Shown: positions 27,324 through 35,884, numbered from the stretch's first letter. The stretch: DNA of 64,000 nt from Oscillospiraceae bacterium (GCA_017398105.1 JAFQHF010000025.1:59489-123488); one strand, 5' to 3'. Numbers and translations are program-made. Notes: a model not told the origin generated them from the sequence alone.

Positions 27324-28237
27324 TGGACAGTCTCCTTCGCAAGCTGCACCAGCTTCTTCATTCGGTTATTCATAGCAGGCTTCGTAATGGCAGGCTCCAT
27401 CATGGCGGCCAGTTCAGAAAGAGAGGCAGAGGGATTCTGCTCCCGGGCCAGGGCCGCCTGCTTCATTTTCTCCGGGAGCTTGTCCAGCAGACCGGCATCC
27501 CGCAGAACCCGGATGGCGGAAAGCTGCTCCTGGGCTGCTTCCACCACCTTGGAAATATTGGCATCGTCGCAGTTGCAGCGGCGGTTTACCTTATTATTCA
27601 ACTCTTTTTCCAGACGCGCTTCCATAATACCCATGGCAGCAACCGGAGCACCCAAATAGGTCAGAAAGTCTGAGATCTGCTCACTCTGCTTCAGATACAG
27701 CACCTGTCCCCCGCCCCGTTTGGCAAGCTTGGGCTGGAAGGACATGCTTTCCCGGATCAGCAGATCCGTTTCCCGGGCAACGCTCTGATGGGTGGTGGAA
27801 AGCTCCATATGGTAACCCTTGTCAGGGTCTGTCACACTGCCGCCTGCAAGAAACGCACCCCGCAGGAATGCGTTTTTGCAGCATTCCTCCTCCACAAGGG
27901 GATAATTCACATGCAGCGCAAGGGTATCCTGGACATCAAAGCCAAAGGCTTCCATAATTTCCTCGATCTTTTCGGGGTCCCAGATCTGAAAGATCAGTTT
28001 TCCGGGAGAGGCCAGACTGGGATAACTGTCAAAGTCCACATCGAAGGCCCGTTTAAAAAGCTTGGGGAGAATATAGGCAAAATCCCTGCTTTCTGTAATG
28101 ATCTTAATCAGATCCGACTGAAAGCTGTTGCAAAACAGCAGAATACCAAAACACTGTGCCAAAGCGCAGCAGCGCTTCTGCGGCACAATACGGCAGACTT
28201 CCGTTTTGGCGGATGCGGAGAATGATACACCGGCCAT
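27320..28237 (-). CDS. whiA: DNA-binding protein WhiA
   Basis: The 305-aa protein has an N-terminal LAGLIDADG-like WhiA domain (CKNAFLRGAFLAGGSVTDPD, about residues 117-136) and a C-terminal helix-turn-helix (NPSASLSELAAMM, PAITKPAMNNRMKKL). WhiA affects cell division and chromosome segregation in Firmicutes and sporulation in actinobacteria. In many Firmicutes it lies with rapZ and a YvcK-type gene; here it sits between murB and dnaE instead. Start ATG 28237 follows GGAAAGGGGGA. Confidence 0.95.
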   Translation of the reverse strand: MAGVSFSASAKTEVCRIVPQKRCCALAQCFGILLFCNSFQSDLIKIITESRDFAYILPKLFKRAFDVDFDSYPSLASPGKLIFQIWDPEKIEEIMEAFGFDVQDTLALHVNYPLVEEECCKNAFLRGAFLAGGSVTDPDKGYHMELSTTHQSVARETDLLIRESMSFQPKLAKRGGGQVLYLKQSEQISDFLTYLGAPVAAMGIMEARLEKELNNKVNRRCNCDDANISKVVEAAQEQLSAIRVLRDAGLLDKLPEKMKQAALAREQNPSASLSELAAMMEPAITKPAMNNRMKKLVQLAKETVQ

Positions 28238-28270
28238 GGAAAGTCCCCCTTTCCATTTATAAATTATTGA

Positions 28271-29182
28271 TTACCAGATCCGCACTTCCGGCTCCAGACG
28301 AATTCCGGAATGGGCAAATACCTGGTCAGATACCTGCCGCAGCAGCTGCTTCACATCTTCTGCTGTGGCGCCGCCCAGATTTACGGCAAAGCCCGCATGC
28401 TTTTCGGAAATGGCAGCACCGCCTACCCGGAAGCCCTTCAGTCCTGCCTGGTCGATCAGGGCAGCTGCATAGCCGCCGACCGGCCGCTTGAATGCGGAGC
28501 CGGCAGAGGGCAGATCCAGCGGCTGAGAAGCAGAACGCTTGCCGATCAGTTCCTTCATTCTGGCTTTGATTGCTTCCGGCTCTGTACTGGTAAGGCAGAA
28601 ATCCGCGCTGATCACAATATCCTCCGTCTCCTCCAGAATGCTGTGACGGTAGGAAAACTGCATCTGCGCATTGCTCAGGTGCCGGATACTGCCGGTTCTG
28701 TCCATGACCTCCACACCTGTACAGACCTGACAGATCTCGCCGCCATAGGCGCCGGCATTCATATAGACCCCGCCGCCCACACTTCCGGGAATACCGTGGG
28801 CGAACTCCAGGCCGGACAGGCCAAGATTGGCGGCAAAAACCGCTGCACGGGACATGGTCACACCCGCCATAATGCGGATGGTTGTTTCATTCACCTGCTC
28901 CATACCGTCCAGACAATCCTTCAGGCAGATCACAAGGCCATCCATACCGGCATCCGGTGCCAGCACGTTGGTTCCTGCACCTAAAATAGCAGGTTTACAG
29001 TCCAATAAAGCGGACGCTTTCAGTAATTGCGCCAGTTCTTCCCTGTTTTTGGGGAATGCCATGATCTCAGCACCGCCGCCGATGCGGAAGGAAGTATGTT
29101 TTGCCATCGGTTCCTGGAAACGAAGCTCCAGTTCAGGCACCAAAGCGGATAATTTCCGCTGAAAATCAGTCAATTCAGTCAT
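28271..29182 (-). CDS. murB: UDP-N-acetylmuramate dehydrogenase
   Basis: A 303-aa FAD enzyme that reduces UDP-GlcNAc-enolpyruvate to UDP-MurNAc in peptidoglycan synthesis. The FAD-binding region is ILGAGTNVLAPDAGMDGLVI (about residues 60-79) and HGIPGSVGGGVYMNAGAYGG (about 125-144). The catalytic serine is in SAGSAFKRP and the catalytic glutamate in LEPEVRIW at the end. ATG 29182 is chosen because CGGAGG precedes it by six bases; the longer frame to 29239 has no such site. Confidence 0.96.
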   Translation of the reverse strand: MTELTDFQRKLSALVPELELRFQEPMAKHTSFRIGGGAEIMAFPKNREELAQLLKASALLDCKPAILGAGTNVLAPDAGMDGLVICLKDCLDGMEQVNETTIRIMAGVTMSRAAVFAANLGLSGLEFAHGIPGSVGGGVYMNAGAYGGEICQVCTGVEVMDRTGSIRHLSNAQMQFSYRHSILEETEDIVISADFCLTSTEPEAIKARMKELIGKRSASQPLDLPSAGSAFKRPVGGYAAALIDQAGLKGFRVGGAAISEKHAGFAVNLGGATAEDVKQLLRQVSDQVFAHSGIRLEPEVRIW

Positions 29183-29261
29183 AAACGCCTCCGGGTGTAT
29201 AGTTAGTAACAGTATAGCATATTCCTTACCATTATGCAATTATTCCGGAATTAATTTTCTG

Positions 29262-29306
29262 CAGCAGAAAGAAAACCTCCGCTGCAGCAAAGGCCGCAGC
29301 GGAGGT
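29262..29306 (-). terminator. Terminator of the LCP gene at 29317
   Basis: On the minus strand ACCTCCGCTGC pairs with GCAGCGGAGGT (29275-29285 with 29296-29306) and is followed by TTTTCTTTC. Confidence 0.8.
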
Positions 29307-29316
29307 AATTTCTAAA

Positions 29317-30471
29317 TTAGTTGGCAGGAATACCCTCGGTCAGTTCCCGCAGGATCTTGGCATTCTGGCCCTGGTCGAACTTCAGAACACTGTCAGGGAC
29401 GCCGTCCTCATAGATGTCAATGACTTCACCCCAGAAGGTTTCCGTAACAGGGATCGTACCGCTTTCGAATTCCAGTTCCGTCAATACCGGCAATACCTTG
29501 ATCGCAAGTTCTGTGATCTCAGCAGGTGTCATGGTAACCGTGATCATGGGAAGAACTTCATCCGCAACCTGCTCCAGGCCCTTCAGGGTAATGTTGGGAA
29601 TAGACAGGAACTTTTTGATCAAGGTCTCGATCAGCAGCCGCTGACGGGCAGTACGCTTGATGTCACTTTCGTTATCACCCTCAGCCTTACGCATACGGGC
29701 ATAGGAAAGGGCTGCCATACCGTCCAGATGCTGCAGGCCGGGCTGCACATCGTACCAGACATACAGATCATCCTTGTTCAGGTACTCCGCTTCGGCTTCC
29801 GTCAGTTCAATTTCAACACCGCCCAGGTAATTGACCAGATGGATAAAGCCCTCAAAGTCAACCTCCACGTTGTAATCCACTTCGATGCCGAAGTTATTAT
29901 ACAGGCACTGGTTGGTCATTTCCATGGCGCCGGCCGTGCCGCCGCCCCACTGGTAGCCCAGGTTGTAACAGACGGTAAACTTTGCCTTGCCGCACTTATG
30001 CCCCTTGTAATCCGGCAGCTTCAGGTAAGTATCACGCAGGACAGAAGAAAGGGTAACCTTCTTGGTATAGGTATTGATGGTAACCAGAATGGTGGTATCC
30101 GCCATGTGGGATTCCTCACCGGCTCGGGCAGCCTGGCCAACCACCAGGATATTGATAATGTCTTCAGGGTCCATGGGAGGCTCCGTGGTGACTACGGTGG
30201 TTTCCTCCGTCGGTTCTTCCGTCACCAGCTCAGTAGCTTCCGTATCTCCATATACCTCAGCGTTGGGATCAAAGGTCTCAGCCTGTCCGGCAGTGACCTT
30301 GGGAACCTCCACATAATTCATTTTGCCGAGAATCCGGTTGTAATAGCTGATGCCATAGACAGCAGCAGCGCCGATGATCACGACCAGGATCAGCAAAATG
30401 ATCAGTGCGATCTTGCCGCCCTTCTTTTTCTTTTTGGGCTTTTCCTGTTCAAAACGTCCATGATAGCTCAT
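29317..30471 (-). CDS. LytR-CpsA-Psr (LCP) family protein 1
   Basis: The 384-aa protein has a basic cytoplasmic start (QEKPKKKKKGGK), one membrane helix (about residues 23-46), an acidic/Thr-rich spacer and an extracellular LCP domain. Core motifs are DTTILVTINTYTKKVTLSSV followed by LRDTYL (about residues 120-148) and ALSYARMRKAEGDNESDIKR with TARQR (about 260-285). LCP enzymes transfer wall polymers or teichoic-acid-like glycans to peptidoglycan. It is paralogous to the neighbouring protein at 30570. Confidence 0.93.
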   Translation of the reverse strand: MSYHGRFEQEKPKKKKKGGKIALIILLILVVIIGAAAVYGISYYNRILGKMNYVEVPKVTAGQAETFDPNAEVYGDTEATELVTEEPTEETTVVTTEPPMDPEDIINILVVGQAARAGEESHMADTTILVTINTYTKKVTLSSVLRDTYLKLPDYKGHKCGKAKFTVCYNLGYQWGGGTAGAMEMTNQCLYNNFGIEVDYNVEVDFEGFIHLVNYLGGVEIELTEAEAEYLNKDDLYVWYDVQPGLQHLDGMAALSYARMRKAEGDNESDIKRTARQRLLIETLIKKFLSIPNITLKGLEQVADEVLPMITVTMTPAEITELAIKVLPVLTELEFESGTIPVTETFWGEVIDIYEDGVPDSVLKFDQGQNAKILRELTEGIPAN

Positions 30472-30569
30472 AGCTTTCCTCCTGGGAAACGTAAATTCGA
30501 TTCATTTTTCGGTTATTCTTCGTCATTCTATCATGCAGAACAGAAGAATACAAGAGCAATTTTTTACCT

Positions 30570-32075
30570 TTATGCGGCGCCTTCAACGGCCACCGGAGCC
30601 TGGGTAGGAGCAGGTGCCGGTGGCTGTGTAGGTGCAGGAGCCGGGGGCTGCGTGGGTGCAGGGGCAGCAGGCTGCGTGGGTGCGGGAGCTGCCGGTTCCG
30701 TTGGTGCGGGGGCAGCAGGCTGCGTAGGTGCGGGAGCTGCCGGTTCCGTTGGTACGGGGGCAGCAGGCTCCGTGGGTGCAGGGGTGACCGGCTCCGTGGG
30801 TGCGGGAGTCTGCGGCTGCGTGGGTGTCGTTTCAGGATCAGTGGGAGCAGCAGAAGGCGGTTCCGTTTCACCGGCAGAGGGCGCGTCGCCAGTAGGCTGC
30901 GTTTCCTCAGGTGCTTCTGTAGGCTCCTCAGGCGGCTGCGCAGGCTGGGTTTCCGCAGGCTTGCTGCTGCGCGGAGGTGCAGTTCTCTTGGCCTCCTCGA
31001 TCAGTGCATCCAGATCGCCTTCCTCCAGACCCAGGACGATCCGCAGGTACTGTCCGTTCAGCTTGGTATTAACCATGGTCACGCCTGCAGAGTAGCCGTA
31101 AAGATCGATCACCTTTCCCCAGTTGCTTCCGGGAAGAATCTCATTGTCCACAGGACAGGTCAGAGACTGCACGGAAAAATCAGAGATCATCGGAATCAGT
31201 TCCAGAAGATATTTGGTGATCTGGTCATTGGTCATGTCCGTGGTGATCATGGGCATCACATCACAGGCCATGAAATAGACATCCAGCCACTCCATCTCCC
31301 GGCACTTTTCCAGAAGAGAGATCATAACCGCTCTCTGCCGGGCAGAACGCTGTCGGTCGCCGTCGATCTTACGGATACGGGCATAGGCAAGGGCTTGATC
31401 GCCGTTGAGCACCTGCGTTCCAGGTTCCATCTGATCCACATAGCCCACATGCTTTGTCATGTATGCAGCTTCTGCCTCGTTCACATCCACCTCAACACCG
31501 CCCATCATATTGATGATGTCCGTAAAGGCTGTAAAGCTGACCTCGATGGTGTGGTCTACATGGATACCGAAATTCTGTTCCACGCATTTTGCCAGCATTT
31601 CCATACCGCCCTGGCGGGTTTTCGTCCAGGTGCTGCCCAGGGCGTAGCAGACGTTGATGCGGTTGGCACCACCGGTATGTCCAGCGTAGGAAGGCAGGGT
31701 AACATACATATCCCGCAGGAAAGATACCAGCGAAATGGTCTTCTCGTCCCGGTTGATGGAGCACAGGATCATGGTATCCGACAAAAGATTCGGTTCGTCC
31801 TCACGATAATTCTGGCCCACCAGCATGATGTTTGTAATATTCTTGTCGTTATAGACCTCCGGCCACTGCCATTGGGTCTCTTCCGTAGCCTCTGTTCCCA
31901 GCAGGGCAGCCGCTTCTTCCGAAGACAGAGTCGCCGCTGTATCCTCAGCATCGCCCATTTTATCCAGCATGGCATTCCAGTAGGAATAGACGGTAACCAG
32001 AATTGCTGCCAGCAGAACCGCAAATACAGACAAACCGATTTTCAGAATTTTTTTCTTCTTTTCGCTGTTCATCAT
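30570..32075 (-). CDS. LCP family protein 2 with long Pro/Ala/Thr-rich C-terminal tail
   Basis: The 501-aa protein (ATG 32075 or 32072, behind GGGAAGAGG) has one N-terminal helix, an LCP domain with LRDMYVTLPSY (about 130) and ALAYARIRKIDGDRQRSARQ (about 240-259), and then a low-complexity tail of over 110 residues. The tail ends in near-perfect repeats of PAPTEPAAPAPTQP and is likely an extended wall-spanning segment. It is a paralogue of LCP protein 1. The tandem repeat makes the gene prone to length changes. Confidence 0.92.
   Translation of the reverse strand: MMNSEKKKKILKIGLSVFAVLLAAILVTVYSYWNAMLDKMGDAEDTAATLSSEEAAALLGTEATEETQWQWPEVYNDKNITNIMLVGQNYREDEPNLLSDTMILCSINRDEKTISLVSFLRDMYVTLPSYAGHTGGANRINVCYALGSTWTKTRQGGMEMLAKCVEQNFGIHVDHTIEVSFTAFTDIINMMGGVEVDVNEAEAAYMTKHVGYVDQMEPGTQVLNGDQALAYARIRKIDGDRQRSARQRAVMISLLEKCREMEWLDVYFMACDVMPMITTDMTNDQITKYLLELIPMISDFSVQSLTCPVDNEILPGSNWGKVIDLYGYSAGVTMVNTKLNGQYLRIVLGLEEGDLDALIEEAKRTAPPRSSKPAETQPAQPPEEPTEAPEETQPTGDAPSAGETEPPSAAPTDPETTPTQPQTPAPTEPVTPAPTEPAAPVPTEPAAPAPTQPAAPAPTEPAAPAPTQPAAPAPTQPPAPAPTQPPAPAPTQAPVAVEGAA
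30590..30830 (-). repeat. In-frame tandem repeat encoding PAPTxP units
   Basis: The 3' part of the second LCP gene consists of imperfect 21-42-base repeats (for example GTTGGTGCGGGGGCAGCAGG on the plus strand), encoding alternating PAPTEP and PAPTQP units. Slippage here would change the tail length without shifting the frame. Confidence 0.8.
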
Positions 32076-32260
32076 ACCTCTTCCCTTCCGGGTATACTTT
32101 GTAAACAAAATCTAGTTTATCATAGCATATTCTGTCGGGAAAAACAATTTAAATTTTTCTTAATGCAGGAAAATTACGGTATTGCAGCTGCTGCGACGCA
32201 TCTTTCTCCCTTCTGACCATAATACGAGTGAAGACACGAAATCCTGACACCAGCTGCAAA

Positions 32261-32286
32261 GAAAAAGGCAGCCTTTCGGCTGCCTT
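32261..32286 (-). terminator. Terminator of the polyferredoxin gene
   Basis: AAGGCAGCC and GGCTGCCTT form a nine-base-pair stem around TTTC/GAAA, with a TTTTTC tail on the minus strand. Confidence 0.85.
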
Positions 32287-32299
32287 AAAAGGGGTATTC

Positions 32300-32680
32300 T
32301 TACTTTTCGACGATCTCCAGGATCTCCATGGGGCAGGCCTTGACGCAGATGCCGCAGGCAATGCACTTGGATGCAGTGTCCCTCATGACCATGACCTTCA
32401 TGGGGCAGGCCTCGACGCACTTGCCGCAGCCAACGCACTTCTTCTTGTTGATCATGTACACGCCGGTCTTGGGGTTCTGGGTAATGGCCTCGTGCTCACA
32501 GGCCTTCATGCACTTGCCGCACTGAATGCAGACATTGGGCTTGGCACCGGTGCCCTTGGCAACAATGCGGATGCAGCTCAGATCCTCATCAAATTCCTTA
32601 TAGAAAGCGGTGGAGCAGGCATCCACGCACTGCAGGCATGCCATGCATTCTGCACCTTTTTTAACAGTGAGCTTCTTCAT
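32300..32680 (-). CDS. 126-aa polyferredoxin with four 4Fe-4S motifs
   Basis: ATG 32680 follows AAAGGAGA. The protein carries four C-x2-C-x2-C-x3-C sets: CMACLQCVDAC (residues 12-22), CIQCGKCMKAC (about 51-61), CVGCGKCVEAC (about 82-92) and CIACGICVKAC (about 106-116). That is enough for up to four clusters, so it is an electron-transfer protein. It resembles the HycB/CooF style of iron-sulfur subunit, but no oxidoreductase subunit lies next to it. It is probably a free-standing cytoplasmic electron carrier with its own terminator. Confidence 0.9.
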   Translation of the reverse strand: MKKLTVKKGAECMACLQCVDACSTAFYKEFDEDLSCIRIVAKGTGAKPNVCIQCGKCMKACEHEAITQNPKTGVYMINKKKCVGCGKCVEACPMKVMVMRDTASKCIACGICVKACPMEILEIVEK

Positions 32681-32893
32681 AGAAAGATTCTCCTTTTGGT
32701 TTATTTTTACAGATTCATTATACACCCTCCCTGCAGAAAATGCAATGGGTGTATCGATATTTTTCAACCAATATCTTTTTTCGTACAGAGAGGAAACGCT
32801 TATTTTTCTCAGGGACTGGAGACATTTCCCTGTCTAAACATAGACAATCTGGAAATAATAGCAGTGAAGCCACAAACTTTTGGAGGTAATGAA

Positions 32894-33250
32894 ATGAAAA
32901 AATACACTTGTCTTGCATTGGCGCTCGTCCTTACCGCCGGCTTGCTGGTAGGCTGCGGCTGTACCAACCAGAAGATGGACAACACGTCCGCCCCTACAGT
33001 GCTTCCCACCAACGAGGAAATCTGGAACTCCACGGAGGCCACCACCCGTTCCACAACAGAAGCAACCACCCACAGCACCGAGCCCTCCAGCACCATTGAC
33101 CGGGGCAATGGCCCTCTGGAAGATGACATGACCAGCAGCACCGGCTCCACCGAAACCACCGAAGGCAGCGCTCAGTCCCGCTCCCGCAGTGGAATGACCG
33201 GCGGTGCAGGCTCCGGAAATTCCGGTATGGGAACCGGCAGAATGCGATAA
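32894..33250 (+). CDS. Small Ser/Thr-rich lipoprotein
   Basis: The 118-aa product has a lipoprotein signal (MKKYTCLALALVLTAGLLVG before the lipobox cysteine, LLVGC). The mature part is low-complexity: a Thr/Ser/Glu-rich stretch (TTRSTTEATTHSTE) and a Gly/Ser/Met-rich end (GGAGSGNSGMGTGRMR). No domain is visible. ATG 32894 follows TGGAGG by eight bases. It is probably an extracellular spacer-like or wall-associated protein; function unknown. Confidence 0.75.
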   Translation: MKKYTCLALALVLTAGLLVGCGCTNQKMDNTSAPTVLPTNEEIWNSTEATTRSTTEATTHSTEPSSTIDRGNGPLEDDMTSSTGSTETTEGSAQSRSRSGMTGGAGSGNSGMGTGRMR

Positions 33251-33252
33251 AA

Positions 33253-33272
33253 AGCAGGGCAAAACGCCCTGC
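33253..33272 (+). terminator. Short hairpin after the lipoprotein gene
   Basis: GCAGGGC and GCCCTGC pair around AAAAC, followed only by TTAC; weak terminator candidate between convergent genes. Confidence 0.45.
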
Positions 33273-33518
33273 TTACATAAATTCCTCCCAGCTAAGGGTA
33301 ATGCTTCCATCCTCTTTTACGATGCAGGGAATGCCGATGCTTCCCGCCTCTTTCGCACCGTCAAACAGGGAGCTTTCATCCCGAAGCTTCAAAAATTCCT
33401 TCAGATTTTTCAGATCCGCAGCAAAATCAAGGAATTCATAGTCAGCCTTCCCCCTGTTCAGGGCTTCACAGCACTGCACGCAGTCGGGGCAAAGCATGCT
33501 TCCATAGATCTTCAGCAT
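33273..33518 (-). CDS. Glutaredoxin/thioredoxin-fold protein with CPDC motif
   Basis: The 81-aa protein starts MLKIYGSMLCPDCVQCCEAL with a Cys-Pro-Asp-Cys redox motif (residues 10-13) and two more cysteines (16, 17), followed by EFLDFAADLKNLKEFLKLRD and a cis-Pro-like GIPCIVKEDG. The fold and size are those of small glutaredoxin-like proteins, which reduce disulfides. ATG 33518 follows TGAGGAAAA; the GTG at 33530 overlaps the upstream stop and is less likely. It is nearly coupled to the PyrF-like gene. Confidence 0.8.
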   Translation of the reverse strand: MLKIYGSMLCPDCVQCCEALNRGKADYEFLDFAADLKNLKEFLKLRDESSLFDGAKEAGSIGIPCIVKEDGSITLSWEEFM

Positions 33519-33526
33519 AATTTTCC

Positions 33527-34405
33527 TCACAAAACAGTGACATATCTCGTCAGATTTTTCTTCATTCGTTCCGCAGCAGCCTTCGCATGCTCCAGATAAT
33601 CCTGTCCATCAGATTCGGCATCCTTCCATGCGCAGGTAATGCCCGCACCGCCGCAGGCTGCCGCACCATGGCCGAATTTATCAAAGGCATAGGAGCAGTT
33701 TTTGGCATTGGCATTGGGATAATCATAGCCGTCAAGCAGCAGGAACAGCCTGGGATACTTGCCCCGAAGGCTGCGCAGGCTGTCCGATGCACTGGCAGCC
33801 GCCAAAATTCCCACCTGGGTGTAGCCAAACTTTCCGGCGGTGTCCGCGCCGTAGCGGTTTACGTGATCCGCTGCTGCCGCATGGACCACACGGGAGCCTG
33901 CCAGAAGATCCTGGATCTCCGGTGCGGATTTATTGGCTGTGCGGGTAACCACAAACAGATCCTTCTTTTCGGCCTTGCAGTAAGGCAGGAAGGCTTTGAT
34001 CACATCGCTTCCCAGATATCCGGAAACCACCAGACCATCGCAGGGATAAATACTGTCTTTTCCCATCAGACTCTGGGCTGCATTTTTTGCCATGGCAGGA
34101 GACAATACCTCGGGGGCATCCAGAACCACATAATATCCCAGCTCCCCTGCCCGTTTCAGGGTTTGACTCAGCTGATACAGGCCGTCATGCCCCAGCAAGG
34201 CAAACGATGCAAAGCTGACCCGGACAGCAGGGACGATGCCCCGCAGCTGCTCCATCAGCTCCCGGCAGACTCGGGCGACGGCCGCAGCAGGTGTGTCCTC
34301 CCCCTCCAGAATATGCGGCGGCAGGTCGGAAACGGGCATATTGAGTTCCAGAACGGAAGGATTTTTGGTTTTACGGATCTTTTCCTGTAAGCTGTCGATG
34401 GACAT
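33527..34405 (-). CDS. PyrF-like (type 2 orotidine-5'-phosphate decarboxylase fold) protein lacking the catalytic motif
   Basis: The 292-aa protein matches type 2 OMP decarboxylases along its length: MSIDSLQEKIRKTKNPSVLE at the start, LRGIVPAVRVSFASFALLG, SGYLGSDVIKAFLPYCK with DLFVVTRTANKSAPEIQDLL after it, and an end resembling DGLGAIVNSSRGI (here KFGHGAAACGGAGI). The catalytic D-x-K-x2-D element (usually DIKRGDIG) is replaced by LDAPEVLSPA, and the phosphate-binding arginine near the end is absent. It is therefore probably not a decarboxylase. The neighbouring glutaredoxin-like gene suggests a redox or ligand-binding role, but this is speculation. ATG 34405 follows GGGGGCG. Confidence 0.75.
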   Translation of the reverse strand: MSIDSLQEKIRKTKNPSVLELNMPVSDLPPHILEGEDTPAAAVARVCRELMEQLRGIVPAVRVSFASFALLGHDGLYQLSQTLKRAGELGYYVVLDAPEVLSPAMAKNAAQSLMGKDSIYPCDGLVVSGYLGSDVIKAFLPYCKAEKKDLFVVTRTANKSAPEIQDLLAGSRVVHAAAADHVNRYGADTAGKFGYTQVGILAAASASDSLRSLRGKYPRLFLLLDGYDYPNANAKNCSYAFDKFGHGAAACGGAGITCAWKDAESDGQDYLEHAKAAAERMKKNLTRYVTVL

Positions 34406-34434
34406 AAGTTCGCCCCCAATTCGAAAAACTGATG

Positions 34435-34510
34435 TAGGGCGGCTTGCCCTCAAGCCGCCGAAAAAACGGACACCAATCTGTATGCGGCGGCTTGTAGGCA
34501 AGCCGCCCTA
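34435..34510. repeat. 76-bp palindromic repeat element
   Basis: Terminal inverted repeats TAGGGCGGCTTGCC (34435-34448) and GGCAAGCCGCCCTA (34497-34510) enclose a second nested pair, AAGCCGCCG and CGGCGGCTT. The whole can fold into one long hairpin with a 20-25-base loop. It looks like a MITE or REP-type dispersed element between genes. Confidence 0.75.
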
Positions 34511-34622
34511 CTGTTATTTATAGTATATCATAAGTTTTTCGAACTGAAAAGACAAAAACCTTCCAGAGATGAAGTTTTTCTCTCTGGGCATACTAAGCAC
34601 AAACCGGAAAGGAGGGAAACCG

Positions 34623-34808
34623 ATGAATGTCAAAGGATGGGCGATCACAGCGGGAATTGGCGCCGCTGCCGGTGCCGTGGCTGTTCTGATGATGCCCCGG
34701 AACAACCCCACGCGCCGTCTTGCCGCCAAGGCCGCCAATAAGATGGAGGATGTGGCCTGGAAGGTCTCCGACACCATTTCCAGCAAAATGGACAGCATGG
34801 ATATGTGA
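34623..34808 (+). CDS. 61-aa membrane-anchored protein, YtxH-like style
   Basis: ATG 34623 follows GGAAAGGAGGG. The product has a single N-terminal helix with small residues (AITAGIGAAAGAVAVLMM, residues 7-24) and then a basic amphipathic helix (NPTRRLAAKAANKMEDVAWK). This layout matches small YtxH-type membrane proteins, but the sequence is too short for certainty. It is followed by a strong terminator and probably forms a one-gene transcript. Confidence 0.65.
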   Translation: MNVKGWAITAGIGAAAGAVAVLMMPRNNPTRRLAAKAANKMEDVAWKVSDTISSKMDSMDM

Positions 34809-34812
34809 CAAA

Positions 34813-34848
34813 AATCCCGGGAGGCAATCGTCTCCCGGGTGGATTTTT
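34813..34848. terminator. Bidirectional terminator after the YtxH-like gene
   Basis: TCCCGGGAG (34817-34825) pairs with CTCCCGGGT (34832-34840), with A residues before it and TTTTT after it (34844-34848). Confidence 0.85.
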
Positions 34849-35884
34849 AAGCGAGCTTATCCTGCCTGTTCAGCAGGTAAAGCTGCCGCCAGAACAGGAT
34901 GGTCAGGGTCAGAAAAACCGTATTCACACCGATCATCCAGCCCCAGTACTGATCGATCACACCGACATAGGAAGTGAAAATTCTTCCGCTGGTCACAAAG
35001 AGCGTGCTGAACGCTGCGCTGCCGCCGGCAACGGCGAATCTTGCCGCAAGTTCCTTCAGCCAGGGCTGGGGAAGGATTTTCCGCAGGAGCAGCAGGACAG
35101 CTGCCGCCAGAATGCCGCCGAAGAAGAGCATGGGATAGATCGGAGCAAACTGATACCGGTCTGCCTTGTCCGGCATTTCCTTTCCGGCATCATGGAGCAG
35201 GGTGTCATTGCCCAGTCCGGTGGGATCAGCATACCACCAGTTCTTCTCGGACTCCCATTCCACTACCCTGTCGTCATCCCGCCATGGGATGTCGGAGTCA
35301 GAGCTTACTTTTCCATCGGCGGTTTCCCATCTGCCATATATAATTTCGATATTTTCATACCGCTGCCGTTCTTCCTCTGTGATAATTCCGTCTGTTCCAT
35401 AGAGTTCTTCCAGAGATTTCCGGTTCTCCCCTTTCCAGGTGTCATACCGGGTAGAATCTTGACTGATATACCAGTTATCGCCATCCCCTGACATACATCT
35501 TCCTATTACTGCTGTAGAATAGTCGATAACCACTGCCCCATCCTCCCGGATGTAGAAGTTATCCAGTGCCTGCTCCTTTGTCAGCTGGAAGGGTGCAAAC
35601 AGGTAAGAGATCACAAATGCCGCAAGGGTCAGCAGGGTCAAAACCGCAGCACCGGCGCTGAGTACCCGGCGGCGAAGGATTCCCTTTCTTACCTTGTCAA
35701 GGGGTGCTTTGTCCACCTCCACCGGCACTTTTTCCGGCTTTTTCAGGGCTGCCAGTTCCATAGTACAGGCATCGCACCGGCACAGGTGGTCGTCAACCAG
35801 GTTTCTGCTGTCCTCACTGACCATATCCTCTGCATACAGCGGAAGAAGATCCCGAATAATATTGCAGGATAGTTCCATATTCAT
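34847..35884 (-). CDS. Anti-sigma factor with zinc-finger N-terminus (zf-HC2-like)
   Basis: The 345-aa protein begins with a short zinc-finger anti-sigma domain: LSCNIIRDLLPLYAEDMVS and then the H-x3-C-x2-C motif in HLCRCDAC (about residues 33-40). A first membrane helix is near residues 75-98, followed by an extracellular part of about 140 residues (Trp-rich, with YNTW-type motifs such as DTWKGENRKSLEEL) and three more hydrophobic helices. It overlaps the sigma gene stop by four bases and should hold that sigma factor inactive until an envelope signal arrives. Confidence 0.88.
   Translation of the reverse strand: MNMELSCNIIRDLLPLYAEDMVSEDSRNLVDDHLCRCDACTMELAALKKPEKVPVEVDKAPLDKVRKGILRRRVLSAGAAVLTLLTLAAFVISYLFAPFQLTKEQALDNFYIREDGAVVIDYSTAVIGRCMSGDGDNWYISQDSTRYDTWKGENRKSLEELYGTDGIITEEERQRYENIEIIYGRWETADGKVSSDSDIPWRDDDRVVEWESEKNWWYADPTGLGNDTLLHDAGKEMPDKADRYQFAPIYPMLFFGGILAAAVLLLLRKILPQPWLKELAARFAVAGGSAAFSTLFVTSGRIFTSYVGVIDQYWGWMIGVNTVFLTLTILFWRQLYLLNRQDKLA

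Noticed and set aside
29728..31095. 455-codon plus-strand ORF over the two LCP genes
   Set aside because: The VGAGAAGCVG-type repeat part is the antisense reading of the PAPT repeat in the LCP gene.
33527..34405. Functional pyrF gene
   Set aside because: Catalytic Asp-Lys-Asp motif and phosphate-binding Arg are replaced, so a working decarboxylase is unlikely.
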